Source of the DNA: Bacteroidota bacterium
GTDB taxonomy: Bacteria > Bacteroidota > Bacteroidia > NS11-12g > UBA955
Length of the DNA stretch: 42,791 nucleotides
Assembly (NCBI GenBank): GCA_027621365.1
Contig: JAQCBH010000016.1
Span: forward strand, 1 to 42,791
Direction of reading: 5' to 3'
Shown here piece after piece: positions 26,713-34,772 of this stretch (position 1 is its first letter; each line of letters begins with the position of its first letter). The notes under the pieces were generated by a model, which saw nothing but the letters and a program-made list of their open reading frames with translations, was not told the origin of the DNA and ran no database searches. The position numbers and the translations under genes are program-made.

Positions 26713-28017
26713 TTAATAATGGCACTTAGCACATTCCAATCCGCCGTTCATTGCGGGAGTGATGCGCACCTTTCCATCAGGTCCAAAATACTGGCTGTTG
26801 TTGCCATTGTTCTCTATATCACCAGCGGCTTTGGCGTGCAAGGCAGCATAGTAATTGTTGTTGGCGGCGTCGATACCGGTATTGCGGTGACAATCGATGC
26901 ACCATCCCATTTGCAAGGTATTCCACTGTTGAACACGCTCCATCTGCTCGATGGGGCCGTGACAAGTTTGACACTCCAATTTGCCCACTTTCACGTGCTG
27001 TGAGTGGTTGAAATAAGCGTGATCCGGCAAGTTGTGAATGCGAACCCAACGAATAGGCTTGGGATTGTTGCCGTATTCTTCACCTGGCTTGGCTTCGGGA
27101 TCGTAGTCCAAAGCGTCGTAGATTTTCTGAATCTCAGGAGAAACGTTACCGTTGTATTTCTCGGTCAATTGAACACCCTTGTGGCAATTCATACAAGTAT
27201 TCAATGCGGGAATGCTCGCAGATTTGCTCTCTTCCACAGTGCTGTGGCAATAGCGGCAATTCAAATTCAAATCACCCGCGTGCAATTTGTGAGAGAAGGC
27301 AATGGGTTGCTCAGGGGCGTAACCTTTTTGAACACCTACTTCAGAAATTGAGAATTTGTATCCGTAACCAGCCATGGGCAAACCAATGATGAGGGTGACA
27401 AACAAACTCAACACTGTGGTATTCATGTTGGCCAACTTTTTGGGCAACAAACGCTTCCACATCGGCAATTTGCTCATTTGCTCCGCATAGGCTTCGGGGT
27501 CTTGTTCGGCAGCCACGCGAAGAAGAGAATTCTTCACTTTGCTCAACACCATCAATACCACACCGAAAACGGCGACCAAAATCAACAAGATGTAGATGCT
27601 GTTTGAATTGTCTTCAGCAGGCTGACCAGGGGTAACGGCCACTTCTTGGGTGGGTGCTGGAGCCGTTTTGATGTATTCCAAGATGTGCTTGACTTGATCA
27701 GGGTTCAAGTTCTCGAAAATGTTCATGGCTGCTCCACCGTATTCCTCGTACAAGGCTATGGCATCCGCATCTCCGCTCTTACGGAATTTCTCGTTGTTGC
27801 GGATCCACTGGATCAACCACTCTTCAGAACGGCGATCGGTAACACCGCGAAGGGCGGGACCTACAACCTTCTTGTCGAGTGCGTGACAACTTCCGCAATT
27901 GTTCGCTTCGTAGAGCTTTTTACCCTCTTCTGCGCTGGGTGCGTCTTGGGCGATAACTGGAGCTGAAACTGCTAGAATCGCAAGTAGAGCCCATCCTTTC
28001 AAATGTTTAATGATCAT
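26713..28017 (-). CDS. actA: alternative complex III subunit ActA (multi-haem cytochrome c)
   Basis: 434 residues starting at the ATG at 28017, chosen because the promoter -7 box at 28047-28054 leaves no room for the upstream ATG at 28044. Signal-like N-terminus, then a cytochrome c domain with CGSCH (41-45), a transmembrane helix (141-160), a second hydrophobic segment (about 201-219), then the multi-haem domain with CRYCH (254-258), CMNCH (275-279), CQTCH (349-353), CIDCH (373-377) and CAKCH (429-433). That makes six haem sites: the five of classical ActA plus one in the N-terminal cytochrome domain. The last site ends one residue before the C-terminus. First gene of the operon. Confidence 0.95.
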   Translation of the reverse strand: MIIKHLKGWALLAILAVSAPVIAQDAPSAEEGKKLYEANNCGSCHALDKKVVGPALRGVTDRRSEEWLIQWIRNNEKFRKSGDADAIALYEEYGGAAMNIFENLNPDQVKHILEYIKTAPAPTQEVAVTPGQPAEDNSNSIYILLILVAVFGVVLMVLSKVKNSLLRVAAEQDPEAYAEQMSKLPMWKRLLPKKLANMNTTVLSLFVTLIIGLPMAGYGYKFSISEVGVQKGYAPEQPIAFSHKLHAGDLNLNCRYCHSTVEESKSASIPALNTCMNCHKGVQLTEKYNGNVSPEIQKIYDALDYDPEAKPGEEYGNNPKPIRWVRIHNLPDHAYFNHSQHVKVGKLECQTCHGPIEQMERVQQWNTLQMGWCIDCHRNTGIDAANNNYYAALHAKAAGDIENNGNNSQYFGPDGKVRITPAMNGGLECAKCHY

Positions 28018-28046
28018 GAGTGATTGCAAAGGGATTTTTCGCATTG

Positions 28047-28054
28047 CAAATATA
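28047..28054 (-). promoter_or_regulatory. -7 promoter element of the act operon
   Basis: The minus strand reads TATATTTG, a perfect TAnnTTTG, 29 bases upstream of the actA ATG (28017). This gives a leader of roughly 20-25 bases. No clear -33 TTG is present, which would fit an activator-dependent promoter. Confidence 0.7.
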
Positions 28055-28111
28055 GATTGACCCATAAGAGGTGGGGAACATTTTGTACACAGGTTATTCA
28101 ATTTAAAATGG

Positions 28112-28124
28112 GTCTAAATTAGAC
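28112..28124. promoter_or_regulatory. 13-bp perfect palindrome upstream of the act promoter, possible operator
   Basis: GTCTAAATTAGAC has 6-base arms around a central A. It lies about 58 bases upstream of the act -7 box and 122 bases before the glycosyltransferase gene on the other strand. Size and position suit a dimeric activator site, but one site alone may be chance. Confidence 0.3.
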
Positions 28125-28245
28125 GCCTATCCCTTAGATATAAAGGCACTTTAAATGTGTTAATCCTTCTCTCAAACCATCGCTTGTGCAGTATTGTTGA
28201 CACTCTCATCGACAAATTCAAGGGATTGAGCGTCATTTTTGTTTC

Positions 28246-28986
28246 ATGGTTCTCAACCAGAAAGTAGTGGTCGTTCTTCCGGCCTACAATGCACAGTCTA
28301 CGTTAGCCCAGACTCTTGCCGAAATCGATCGATCTTGGGTAGATGACATTGTTTTGGTGGATGATGCCAGTCAAGATGCGACGGCAGAGCTGGCCAAAGA
28401 GCTGGGCATTCAACATGTGCTGGTACACGAACAAAATCGTGGATACGGAGGAAATCAGAAATCCTGCTACCGAAAAGCTCTGGATCTAGGGGCTGACATT
28501 GTGGTCATGGTTCACCCCGATTACCAATACACCCCCAAATTGTTGAACGCTTTGATTTCTATGGTGGCTTCTGGCGTATACGATGCCGTTTTTGCTTCTC
28601 GAATATTAGGCAAAGGCGCCCTACAAGGAGGAATGCCTCGTTACAAATATTGGAGCAATCGATTTTTGACGGCCATACAGAACATGCTCATGGGTCAGCA
28701 TCTTAGCGAATACCACACAGGCTACAGGGCCTACCACAAACGAGTGTTGAATGCCGTGAACTTTGATTTGAATTCAGATGATTTTGTTTTCGACAACCAA
28801 ATTGTCGCTCAAACCTTCAAATCCGGATTCAGCATTGGTGAACTCTCCTGCCCCACGCGGTACTTCCCTGAAGCTAGTTCCATTAACTTTCGACGAAGCG
28901 TTACCTACGGTTTAGGTGTACTGGGTGTGAGCTTGCAATATCGCCTGCACAAATGGGGATTGTACACCCCAAATTATTTGCGCTGA
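28246..28986 (+). CDS. family 2 glycosyltransferase (polyprenyl-phosphate sugar synthase-like)
   Basis: 246 residues. GT-A fold: VVLPAYNAQSTL at the N-terminus, VDDASQDAT (nucleotide-sugar loop), the DxD-like position as HPDYQY (near residue 90), and GYRAYHKRVL with the later FDNQIV. No transmembrane segments are obvious, so it is a soluble or peripheral enzyme, similar to dolichyl/undecaprenyl-phosphate mannosyl- or glucosyltransferases. The acceptor cannot be read from the sequence. A weak -7 box CATTTTTG (28234-28241) lies just before the ATG. Its 3' end overlaps the convergent transglycosylase gene by 13 bases. Confidence 0.85.
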   Translation: MVLNQKVVVVLPAYNAQSTLAQTLAEIDRSWVDDIVLVDDASQDATAELAKELGIQHVLVHEQNRGYGGNQKSCYRKALDLGADIVVMVHPDYQYTPKLLNALISMVASGVYDAVFASRILGKGALQGGMPRYKYWSNRFLTAIQNMLMGQHLSEYHTGYRAYHKRVLNAVNFDLNSDDFVFDNQIVAQTFKSGFSIGELSCPTRYFPEASSINFRRSVTYGLGVLGVSLQYRLHKWGLYTPNYLR

Positions 28987-29936
28987 AACAAAAAGTCTCT
29001 GTATTTGCAATACGAGGCCAAGGCTACCTGACTGTAATTTTGAGATTGATTACCAAATCTCCCCGCTTTGGTCTTCCACAGGGTTTGAATGAATTCGTAC
29101 GGATCATCCACATGCCCAATGACGGCTGCTGCTTGGCTGACACTCCCTCCTCCTGCATTGTAAATGTGAAGCACCAATAAGTGGTACCACAGTTCTTTGT
29201 GCTGAGGCTCAAGGCCAATGGATGCGCATATCTCATCGGCCGCCGGCATGGCGTATTCTTTCACCAAACGAGCGGCGGCATATGCGCTGCGCGAGAAGTC
29301 CAAGCGCTCATCTCGAGAAGAGGTAACAATCAATCCGTATTTCTTGGCCACGAATGGCATCAATTGAAAATGGCCTACCGCACCCGAGCTGGAAACTCCA
29401 TTGGGATTGTTGGGACTTTCAATCAACAACAACAACTCGGCAATTCTAGGATCTACGTCAAGCTTGGTAAACTCCTCAAAAGCCATGTGTAGCAATGGCC
29501 CTACCTTTTGGTATTGAAAAAATTGAGACTTCCCTCTCACAAAGCGAATCGGAGCCAAACTGTCGAAACCCAAATTCATGCGAAAGGCCTTGGCAAACGA
29601 ATCCAGTCGACCCATGCGTTCCATGGAATCAATCAAACGAGCCGACAAGACCCCGTAAGTTTGACGCGTTTCAATGTCAACCGCTATGCTGGAATCACGA
29701 CCCAAATCTAAAACACGCCTCCAAAAAAGCGGTCCTGCTTGGTTGCACATATGATAAGATCTCGCTGGATCTAAAGCCAAAAAATCAAAGCGAACTCCTT
29801 CCCAGTGAAAGGTAGAATCTTGGTAGATGGCCCAATCCGTTCTCAAATGGGTCTCGTCTTCTGCGGGACCCAGTTTGGCACCTAAAAACAAGACACTGGT
29901 TAAAGCTATGGCAAAAGCAAAGGAACGGCTGGTCAT
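28974..29936 (-). CDS. lytic transglycosylase, SLT/GH23 family
   Basis: 320 residues from the ATG at 29936. An N-terminal hydrophobic segment (about 5-20) acts as signal or anchor. The C-terminal half is the lysozyme-like domain: catalytic Glu173 in LLIESPNN, SSSGAVGHFQLMPFVAKKYG (182-201) and HIYNAGGG (257-264), the GH23 motifs of MltD/MltE-like enzymes. It cleaves peptidoglycan between MurNAc and GlcNAc with formation of anhydro-MurNAc. The N-terminal 150 residues are not assigned. The start overlaps the stop of the upstream TPR gene (ATGA), so the two are translationally coupled. Confidence 0.85.
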   Translation of the reverse strand: MTSRSFAFAIALTSVLFLGAKLGPAEDETHLRTDWAIYQDSTFHWEGVRFDFLALDPARSYHMCNQAGPLFWRRVLDLGRDSSIAVDIETRQTYGVLSARLIDSMERMGRLDSFAKAFRMNLGFDSLAPIRFVRGKSQFFQYQKVGPLLHMAFEEFTKLDVDPRIAELLLLIESPNNPNGVSSSGAVGHFQLMPFVAKKYGLIVTSSRDERLDFSRSAYAAARLVKEYAMPAADEICASIGLEPQHKELWYHLLVLHIYNAGGGSVSQAAAVIGHVDDPYEFIQTLWKTKAGRFGNQSQNYSQVALASYCKYRDFLFQRK

Positions 29937-30988
29937 GGCTTGGATTGGCAACGGGTTCGAAGATATTCTGCAGCGGCTGATTCACCTAGCATGTGGCTGC
30001 GATTCCAGTCTTGACAAGCATCGGGACCTTTTCCCAATTCATAACGAGCCACTCCCCTAGACAGGTAGGCAAAGGCAAGCAAATCTGTTTGCATGGAAAT
30101 CGCTTTGGTCAACTCCCTCTCTGCTCGATTGAAGTCTTTTTCTTGAAGGGAAACCGTGCCCAAATCCACCCACAAATTCGCATCAGTGGGCTTTTGCTCC
30201 AGCAGTGATTCGTACAACTCACGCGCTTTAGAAAACTCACCCAAAAAGGTGTAGTTATCGGCTTTCAGGTGCAAGGCTTTTGCATCAGAACCGGCTGCCA
30301 AGGCATACATATTCAGTTCAGCATTGCTTCGTTCGTACAGTCCTTGTAGATGATACACCCAAGCTCTTTCCATTCTCAACCATTGAAATTGAGCGTATTC
30401 AAGCAATGCTGTATCTGAACAGGTTTGAAACGAGCTCCAGCGCTCGCCCATCATGCAACATTGAATCCAATTGCGCAATTCTTGTTCGGTTCCACTCTGG
30501 CGAAACAAATACCAGGCATCTGACTCAGCAATTTCGTATTCGCTGAGCTGCTGAGCCATGACGATGCGCAAACGCCGAGCCGCCGTATCGCTGGGTTGAT
30601 GGAGAATGTAACGAGAAACATCAGCCAAGGCGAAGTGGTAATTTTTACTCGCGTAATAAGACAATGAACGGTTGTAATATGCCTCGTTCAATCCTGTATC
30701 CAAATAAATGGCCTTGTTGAAATCTACCGTAGAGGAACCGTACTGCTTCAGGGACAAATAGCAAAGACCGCGGGCATAGTAAGAGAGCGCCAATTGAGGG
30801 GATTGCTTGGCCCCGCTAGGCTCAGACTGCAAGGAAATGGCCCGATTAAAACTAACCAAGGCTTGGTCGTATTGATTACGCTCGTAACGTTGCTGACCTT
30901 CTTGCATGGCCATTTTGACGGAACTTTGAGCCTTCAATCCTGACCAAGCCAATAAACAACACAACCATACTCTTGCTTTCACTGCCAT
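29933..30988 (-). CDS. TPR-repeat secreted protein
   Basis: 351 residues from the ATG at 30988; the longer frame begins with TTG inside the promoter. Signal peptide MAVKARVWLCCLLAWSGLKAQ with likely cleavage after KAQ; it has no convincing lipobox. The mature protein is a TPR solenoid with at least six units, such as ALSYYARGLCYLSLKQYGSS, EAYYNRSLSYYASKNYHFAL and ANLWVDLGTVSLQEKDFNRA. It is probably a periplasmic scaffold. Coupling (ATGA overlap at 29933-29936) to the lytic transglycosylase suggests the two proteins act together, though this is inference. Confidence 0.82.
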   Translation of the reverse strand: MAVKARVWLCCLLAWSGLKAQSSVKMAMQEGQQRYERNQYDQALVSFNRAISLQSEPSGAKQSPQLALSYYARGLCYLSLKQYGSSTVDFNKAIYLDTGLNEAYYNRSLSYYASKNYHFALADVSRYILHQPSDTAARRLRIVMAQQLSEYEIAESDAWYLFRQSGTEQELRNWIQCCMMGERWSSFQTCSDTALLEYAQFQWLRMERAWVYHLQGLYERSNAELNMYALAAGSDAKALHLKADNYTFLGEFSKARELYESLLEQKPTDANLWVDLGTVSLQEKDFNRAERELTKAISMQTDLLAFAYLSRGVARYELGKGPDACQDWNRSHMLGESAAAEYLRTRCQSKP

Positions 30989-30997
30989 GTAGAACTT

Positions 30998-31026
30998 CAA
31001 AAATCAGTCCAAAACACCGATTGCAA
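30998..31026 (-). promoter_or_regulatory. possible promoter of the TPR/transglycosylase pair
   Basis: The minus strand has TTG at 31026-31024, an 18-base spacer and GATTTTTG at 31005-30998 (one mismatch from TAnnTTTG), 9 bases before the ATG. Confidence 0.4.
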
Positions 31027-31066
31027 AAGGCCCTAAATTCAGGCTGTCTAGTTTCATATACTCGCT

Positions 31067-31095
31067 TTGACTTCTCTCTGTATGTTGTAGTTTTA
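31067..31095 (+). promoter_or_regulatory. possible promoter of the queuosine-precursor transporter gene
   Basis: TTG at 31067-31069, 18-base spacer, TAGTTTTA at 31088-31095 (one mismatch), 6 bases before the ATG at 31102. No preQ1 riboswitch can fit in so short a leader. Confidence 0.4.
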
Positions 31096-31101
31096 TGACC
31101 T

Positions 31102-31839
31102 ATGTCAACTTCGTTTGCCTTTTCACGTAAACAACGCCTGTTCGTCATTCTTGGATTCTTGTTTTTGACCAATGCCTTGGTCGCTGAATTCATTGGGGCC
31201 AAAATTTTCAGTCTTGAATCCAGTTTGGGCTTGACCCCTGCTCAATGGGTAATAGGTGGAGATGTTTTCAACTTTGACATGACCGCTGGCGTCATTCTCT
31301 GGCCCTTCGTTTTCATATTGACCGATTTGATCAACGAATACTATGGCAAAAAAGGAGTCAAATGGCTGAGTTATTTGGCCGCCGGAATGCTGGTATACGC
31401 ATTTATTGCGGTACGAGTTGCCATGAACTTGGATGGGGCTGAATTTTGGCTCAACAGCGGCCAAAACCAGGGCTTGACCAACATGAGTCAAGCCTTCAAT
31501 GCCATTTTTGGGCAAGGCTTGTTCATCATCATGGGCTCTCTGGTGGCTTTCTTGGTAGGTCAGATGGTGGATGCCTTCATTTTCGAAAAGCTCAAATCTC
31601 AAGACCAAGGAAACCGCATATGGGTGCGAGCCACCGGTTCAACTTTGGTCTCACAACTGATCGACAGTTACGTGGTACTCGTTATTGCATTTTGGTGGGG
31701 CGCCGGGTATCCGCTGAAATGGGTCATACAAGTCGGCAGCTTGAATTATGTGTACAAGGTGGGAATGGCCTTGTTGCTTTTGCCTCTTCTCTATGGCGCA
31801 CACCGACTGATTGACCGCTACTTGGCCAAAGATGCCTAA
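31102..31839 (+). CDS. queuosine precursor transporter, YhhQ/VUT family
   Basis: 245 residues with about six transmembrane helices. The pattern ALVAEFIGAKIF near residue 25 and VFILTDLINEYYGKKGVKWL (about 70-90) is the hallmark of the YhhQ family, which imports queuosine precursors such as preQ0/preQ1 through the inner membrane. The segment GSTLVSQLIDSYVVLVIAFWWG in the second half also fits. No queuosine biosynthesis gene lies nearby. Its stop codon overlaps that of the convergent NicO-like gene by 4 bases. Confidence 0.9.
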   Translation: MSTSFAFSRKQRLFVILGFLFLTNALVAEFIGAKIFSLESSLGLTPAQWVIGGDVFNFDMTAGVILWPFVFILTDLINEYYGKKGVKWLSYLAAGMLVYAFIAVRVAMNLDGAEFWLNSGQNQGLTNMSQAFNAIFGQGLFIIMGSLVAFLVGQMVDAFIFEKLKSQDQGNRIWVRATGSTLVSQLIDSYVVLVIAFWWGAGYPLKWVIQVGSLNYVYKVGMALLLLPLLYGAHRLIDRYLAKDA

Positions 31840-32498
31840 AAAGGCCACATGAACAGGCCGGACAGGACAAGAACCCATCCGCTGATCATACCTGCGTTGT
31901 GCTCAATCTTGTGCGAATCAAACCGTTCTATGCCTTTGTACATGACCCAAACACCTGTGCACATGGATAAAATGGTACTTGCCGCATAAACCAGAATCAG
32001 TTTCAAAACGGCCGACATGCCAAAACTGCTGAACAAGGTCAAGAAGTATACTTCTATCTCCAAACAAGGGGATAGAAACATGGCCAACATCAAGGCCGCT
32101 AGGAATCCCCACCCTCGTTTATCGCTGTCGATGCCATGAACATGGAAATGCTTGTGCTTGTAGTGCTTGATGAGGAACACTACACCCACGAGTACAACGA
32201 TCACTGCAGGCAAATAGCCAATGTGATTCAAAAACCACATCCATGCTTTTCCCATAAGGGAATCTGACAGGCTGTACTGATCCAAAACGGACACCGCACC
32301 GGCCCAGCCAAAAATCAAGCCCAAGCCAATCGCAATGGTACTAGCCGCGTGCGCTAATCCTGCCAAACCCGTGTATACCAGGGTTTTTGACATGTTCCAT
32401 TGTTGCTTTTTCGACAAGGCCAACAGCGGCAACCAGTGGCTTGGAATCAATCCATGCAGCAAACTCAGTGCGACAGCGGCTAACAGTTGCTCATTCAT
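31836..32498 (-). CDS. membrane protein, NicO/UreH-like putative metal transporter
   Basis: 220 residues with about six transmembrane helices. The first helix has LLHGLIPSHWLPLLALSKK, resembling the His-rich first motif of the NicO (RcnA) and UreH-like metal transport families; a second motif GLAHAASTIAIG follows. Between helices three and four is a charged His loop, IKHYKHKHFHVHGIDSD (about residues 110-126), that could bind a divalent metal. SPCLEIEVYF in the next helix adds possible ligands. The substrate (Ni, Co or other) cannot be determined; the family call is tentative. Its own terminator-separated unit lies after rpsA. Confidence 0.55.
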   Translation of the reverse strand: MNEQLLAAVALSLLHGLIPSHWLPLLALSKKQQWNMSKTLVYTGLAGLAHAASTIAIGLGLIFGWAGAVSVLDQYSLSDSLMGKAWMWFLNHIGYLPAVIVVLVGVVFLIKHYKHKHFHVHGIDSDKRGWGFLAALMLAMFLSPCLEIEVYFLTLFSSFGMSAVLKLILVYAASTILSMCTGVWVMYKGIERFDSHKIEHNAGMISGWVLVLSGLFMWPF

Positions 32499-32540
32499 AG
32501 GGCTTTGGGTAAAAATACAACAGATTTTGACATCGGTGAA

Positions 32541-32571
32541 AAAGAAAAGCCCCGCCGAATGGCGGGGCTTT
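32541..32571 (-). terminator. intrinsic terminator of rpsA
   Basis: An 11-bp GC-rich perfect stem (32546-32556 with 32561-32571), 4-base loop, and on the minus strand a following TTCTTTTTC tract. It begins 20 bases after the rpsA stop and isolates rpsA from the NicO-like gene on the same strand. Confidence 0.92.
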
Positions 32572-32590
32572 CTATAGAATTGCTTTAGAA

Positions 32591-34744
32591 TTAACCTTTG
32601 GCCTCAGCGATCCATTTGTTCAATGAATCAGCAGAGATTTTGGAATCGGCTTCAACGATGGTCGCGATTTTGGCCTCGTCCAAGGCTGTCAAATCAGCGA
32701 TATTGTTTACACCTTGCTCAGCCAAACGCTTCTCCATGGCAGGGCCAAGGCCGCTCAACGATTTCAAATCGCCATTGCCAGAATCAGCGGCTTTCTCAGC
32801 CTTTGGAGCTTCGGCAGCTTTCTCTGCATTGGGGGCAGCGGCGGGCTTTTCAGCCTTAGCAGCAGCGGCTTTGGCAGAAGCACGCTCGGCTTGCTCCAAT
32901 TGTGCACGGAGTTCAGACAAGGCGTCCAATTCACCCATGGTGCTGCGCTCCTGAGTTTGGTTGATTTTCTTAACAGCTTTAGAAGCGTTGCGACGGGCTT
33001 TGTCTTTGCCATCTTTTTCAGTTCTAACGCGCTCGCGCTCGGCACCCTTCCACAAATTGGTGTGGGATACGATAATGCGCTTGGCATCTTTGCTGAATTC
33101 GATAACCTCGAAGTCCATTACTTCATCTTCTTTGGCTGCGCTATTGTCTTCCTTCTTCAAATGACGAGTGGGGGCAAATGCCTCAACTCCGTACTGCATT
33201 TGAACGGTAGCACCTTTGTCATTGATGGAAGTCAAGGTACCCTGGTGAACAGAACCTACTGTGAAAATAGATTCGAACGTCTCCCATGGGTTCTCTTCCA
33301 ACTGCTTGTGGCCTAAGCTCAAGCGGCGATTGTCTTTGTCCACTTCCAATACAACCACTTCCATCTTTTCGCCTTTTTTGGTGAATTCGCTGGGGTGCTT
33401 GATCTTCTTGTTCCAGCTCAAGTCTGAAACGTGAACCAAACCGTCGATGCCTTCTTCCAACTCCAAGAACAAACCATAAGAGGTCAAGTTCTTCACCAAA
33501 CCGGTGTGCTGGCTTCCAACAGGGTAACGATTGGCAATCTCGACCCAAGGATCCTGAGTCAATTGCTTGATACCCAAGCTCATCTTGTGCTCATCGCGAT
33601 CAAGAGAGATGACAACAGCTTCGATTTCCTCGCCTACTGACAAGTACTCAGAAGGATTGCGCAAGTGAGAGCTCCAGCTCATTTCACTCACGTGAACCAA
33701 ACCTTCAACACCAGGAGTGATCTCAACGAAAGCTCCGTAATCAGCCACAGAAACTACGCGGCCTTTAACCTTAGAACCTTCTGAAATATCAATGGCCAAG
33801 TTGTCCCAGGGGTGAGAAGTCAACTGCTTCAAGCCCAAAGAAATACGCTTCTTGGTATCGTCGTAATCCAAAATAACCACCTGAATTTTCTCGTCCAACT
33901 TCAACACCTCTTCAGGATGATTGATGCGGCCCCAAGAAATATCGGTGATGTGCAACAAACCGTCGATGCCACCCAAGTCAACAAATACACCGAAGGTGGT
34001 CATGTTCTTCACAACACCCTCAATGACTTGACCCTTTTCGAGCTTCGACAAAATTTCAGACTTCTGAGCTTCGATATCGTCTTCGATCAAAGCCTTGTGA
34101 GAAACTACTACGTTCTTGTAAACGTCGTTGATTTTCACGATTTTGAAATCCATGGTTTTGTTCACGTACTGATCGTAATCGCGAACAGGCTTGGTATCAA
34201 TTTGTGAACCAGGCAAGAAGGTGTCAAAACCGAATACGTCAACAACCAAACCGCCTTTGGTGCGAGAACGCACATAACCGGTTACGATCGCATCGCTTTC
34301 GTGAGCTTCAACAATTTTATCCCATGCGGTCTCCTGAAGCGCTTTGCGGCGGCTCAAGATCAATTGACCCAAGCGGTCTTCTGCAATGTCAACAAACACT
34401 TCAACATCGTCTCCTACAGCCAAATCAGGCATGTCGCGGAATTCTTGGCGAGGCACCAAGCCGTCGCTTTTGAAACCGATGTTCACCACTACGTCTTTGT
34501 CATTGATAGCAACGACTTTACCCTGTACGACCTGCTTTTCGGTCACGGGGTTGAACGTGTTGGTGTAAGCAGACTCCAACTCTTCACGCTCCTTAGCGCT
34601 GTAGGTTTGAAATCCCGCATCGTCCGCATCCCAATCGAAATCGTCGTGAGCAGACTCGACCTGTACATCAGCCTTCTTGGCTTTCGCAGGGGCAGAAACC
34701 ACGGGGGTTTCTTCTGTTTGTTGAATGTTTTCTTCGTTAATCAA
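32591..34744 (-). CDS. rpsA: 30S ribosomal protein S1 with C-terminal helix-hairpin-helix extension
   Basis: 717 residues, longer than the usual 560-600. The start is TTG at 34744: no in-frame ATG lies nearby upstream, the next Met is about 105 residues in, inside the first S1 domain, and a perfect Shine-Dalgarno sits 10 bases upstream. Six S1 domains can be seen, starting at about residues 70, 155, 240, 325, 412 and 498; units 3-5 share the GLVHVSDLSW-type core. After about residue 575 comes an Ala/Lys/Glu-rich linker (AEKPAAAPNAEKAAEAPKAEK), then a domain of about 60 residues with SGLGPAMEKRLAEQGVNNIA, a helix-hairpin-helix of the type found as add-on in other proteins. S1 binds mRNA on the 30S subunit and helps initiation. 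Confidence 0.95.
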   Translation of the reverse strand: MINEENIQQTEETPVVSAPAKAKKADVQVESAHDDFDWDADDAGFQTYSAKEREELESAYTNTFNPVTEKQVVQGKVVAINDKDVVVNIGFKSDGLVPRQEFRDMPDLAVGDDVEVFVDIAEDRLGQLILSRRKALQETAWDKIVEAHESDAIVTGYVRSRTKGGLVVDVFGFDTFLPGSQIDTKPVRDYDQYVNKTMDFKIVKINDVYKNVVVSHKALIEDDIEAQKSEILSKLEKGQVIEGVVKNMTTFGVFVDLGGIDGLLHITDISWGRINHPEEVLKLDEKIQVVILDYDDTKKRISLGLKQLTSHPWDNLAIDISEGSKVKGRVVSVADYGAFVEITPGVEGLVHVSEMSWSSHLRNPSEYLSVGEEIEAVVISLDRDEHKMSLGIKQLTQDPWVEIANRYPVGSQHTGLVKNLTSYGLFLELEEGIDGLVHVSDLSWNKKIKHPSEFTKKGEKMEVVVLEVDKDNRRLSLGHKQLEENPWETFESIFTVGSVHQGTLTSINDKGATVQMQYGVEAFAPTRHLKKEDNSAAKEDEVMDFEVIEFSKDAKRIIVSHTNLWKGAERERVRTEKDGKDKARRNASKAVKKINQTQERSTMGELDALSELRAQLEQAERASAKAAAAKAEKPAAAPNAEKAAEAPKAEKAADSGNGDLKSLSGLGPAMEKRLAEQGVNNIADLTALDEAKIATIVEADSKISADSLNKWIAEAKG

Positions 34745-34754
34745 GTTAAAGGTT

Positions 34755-34762
34755 CCTCCTTT
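34755..34762 (-). promoter_or_regulatory. perfect Shine-Dalgarno sequence before rpsA
   Basis: The minus strand reads AAAGGAGG, fully complementary to the canonical 16S 3' end, 10 bases before the TTG start. It is the only SD of this strength I noticed in the window, in a phylum whose mRNAs mostly lack them. Confidence 0.85.
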
Positions 34763-34772
34763 GAATGGGCGG

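Noticed and set aside
31080-31101. preQ1 riboswitch before the queuosine-precursor transporter
   Set aside because: The predicted leader is only a few bases and no hairpin/pseudoknot pattern is present upstream.
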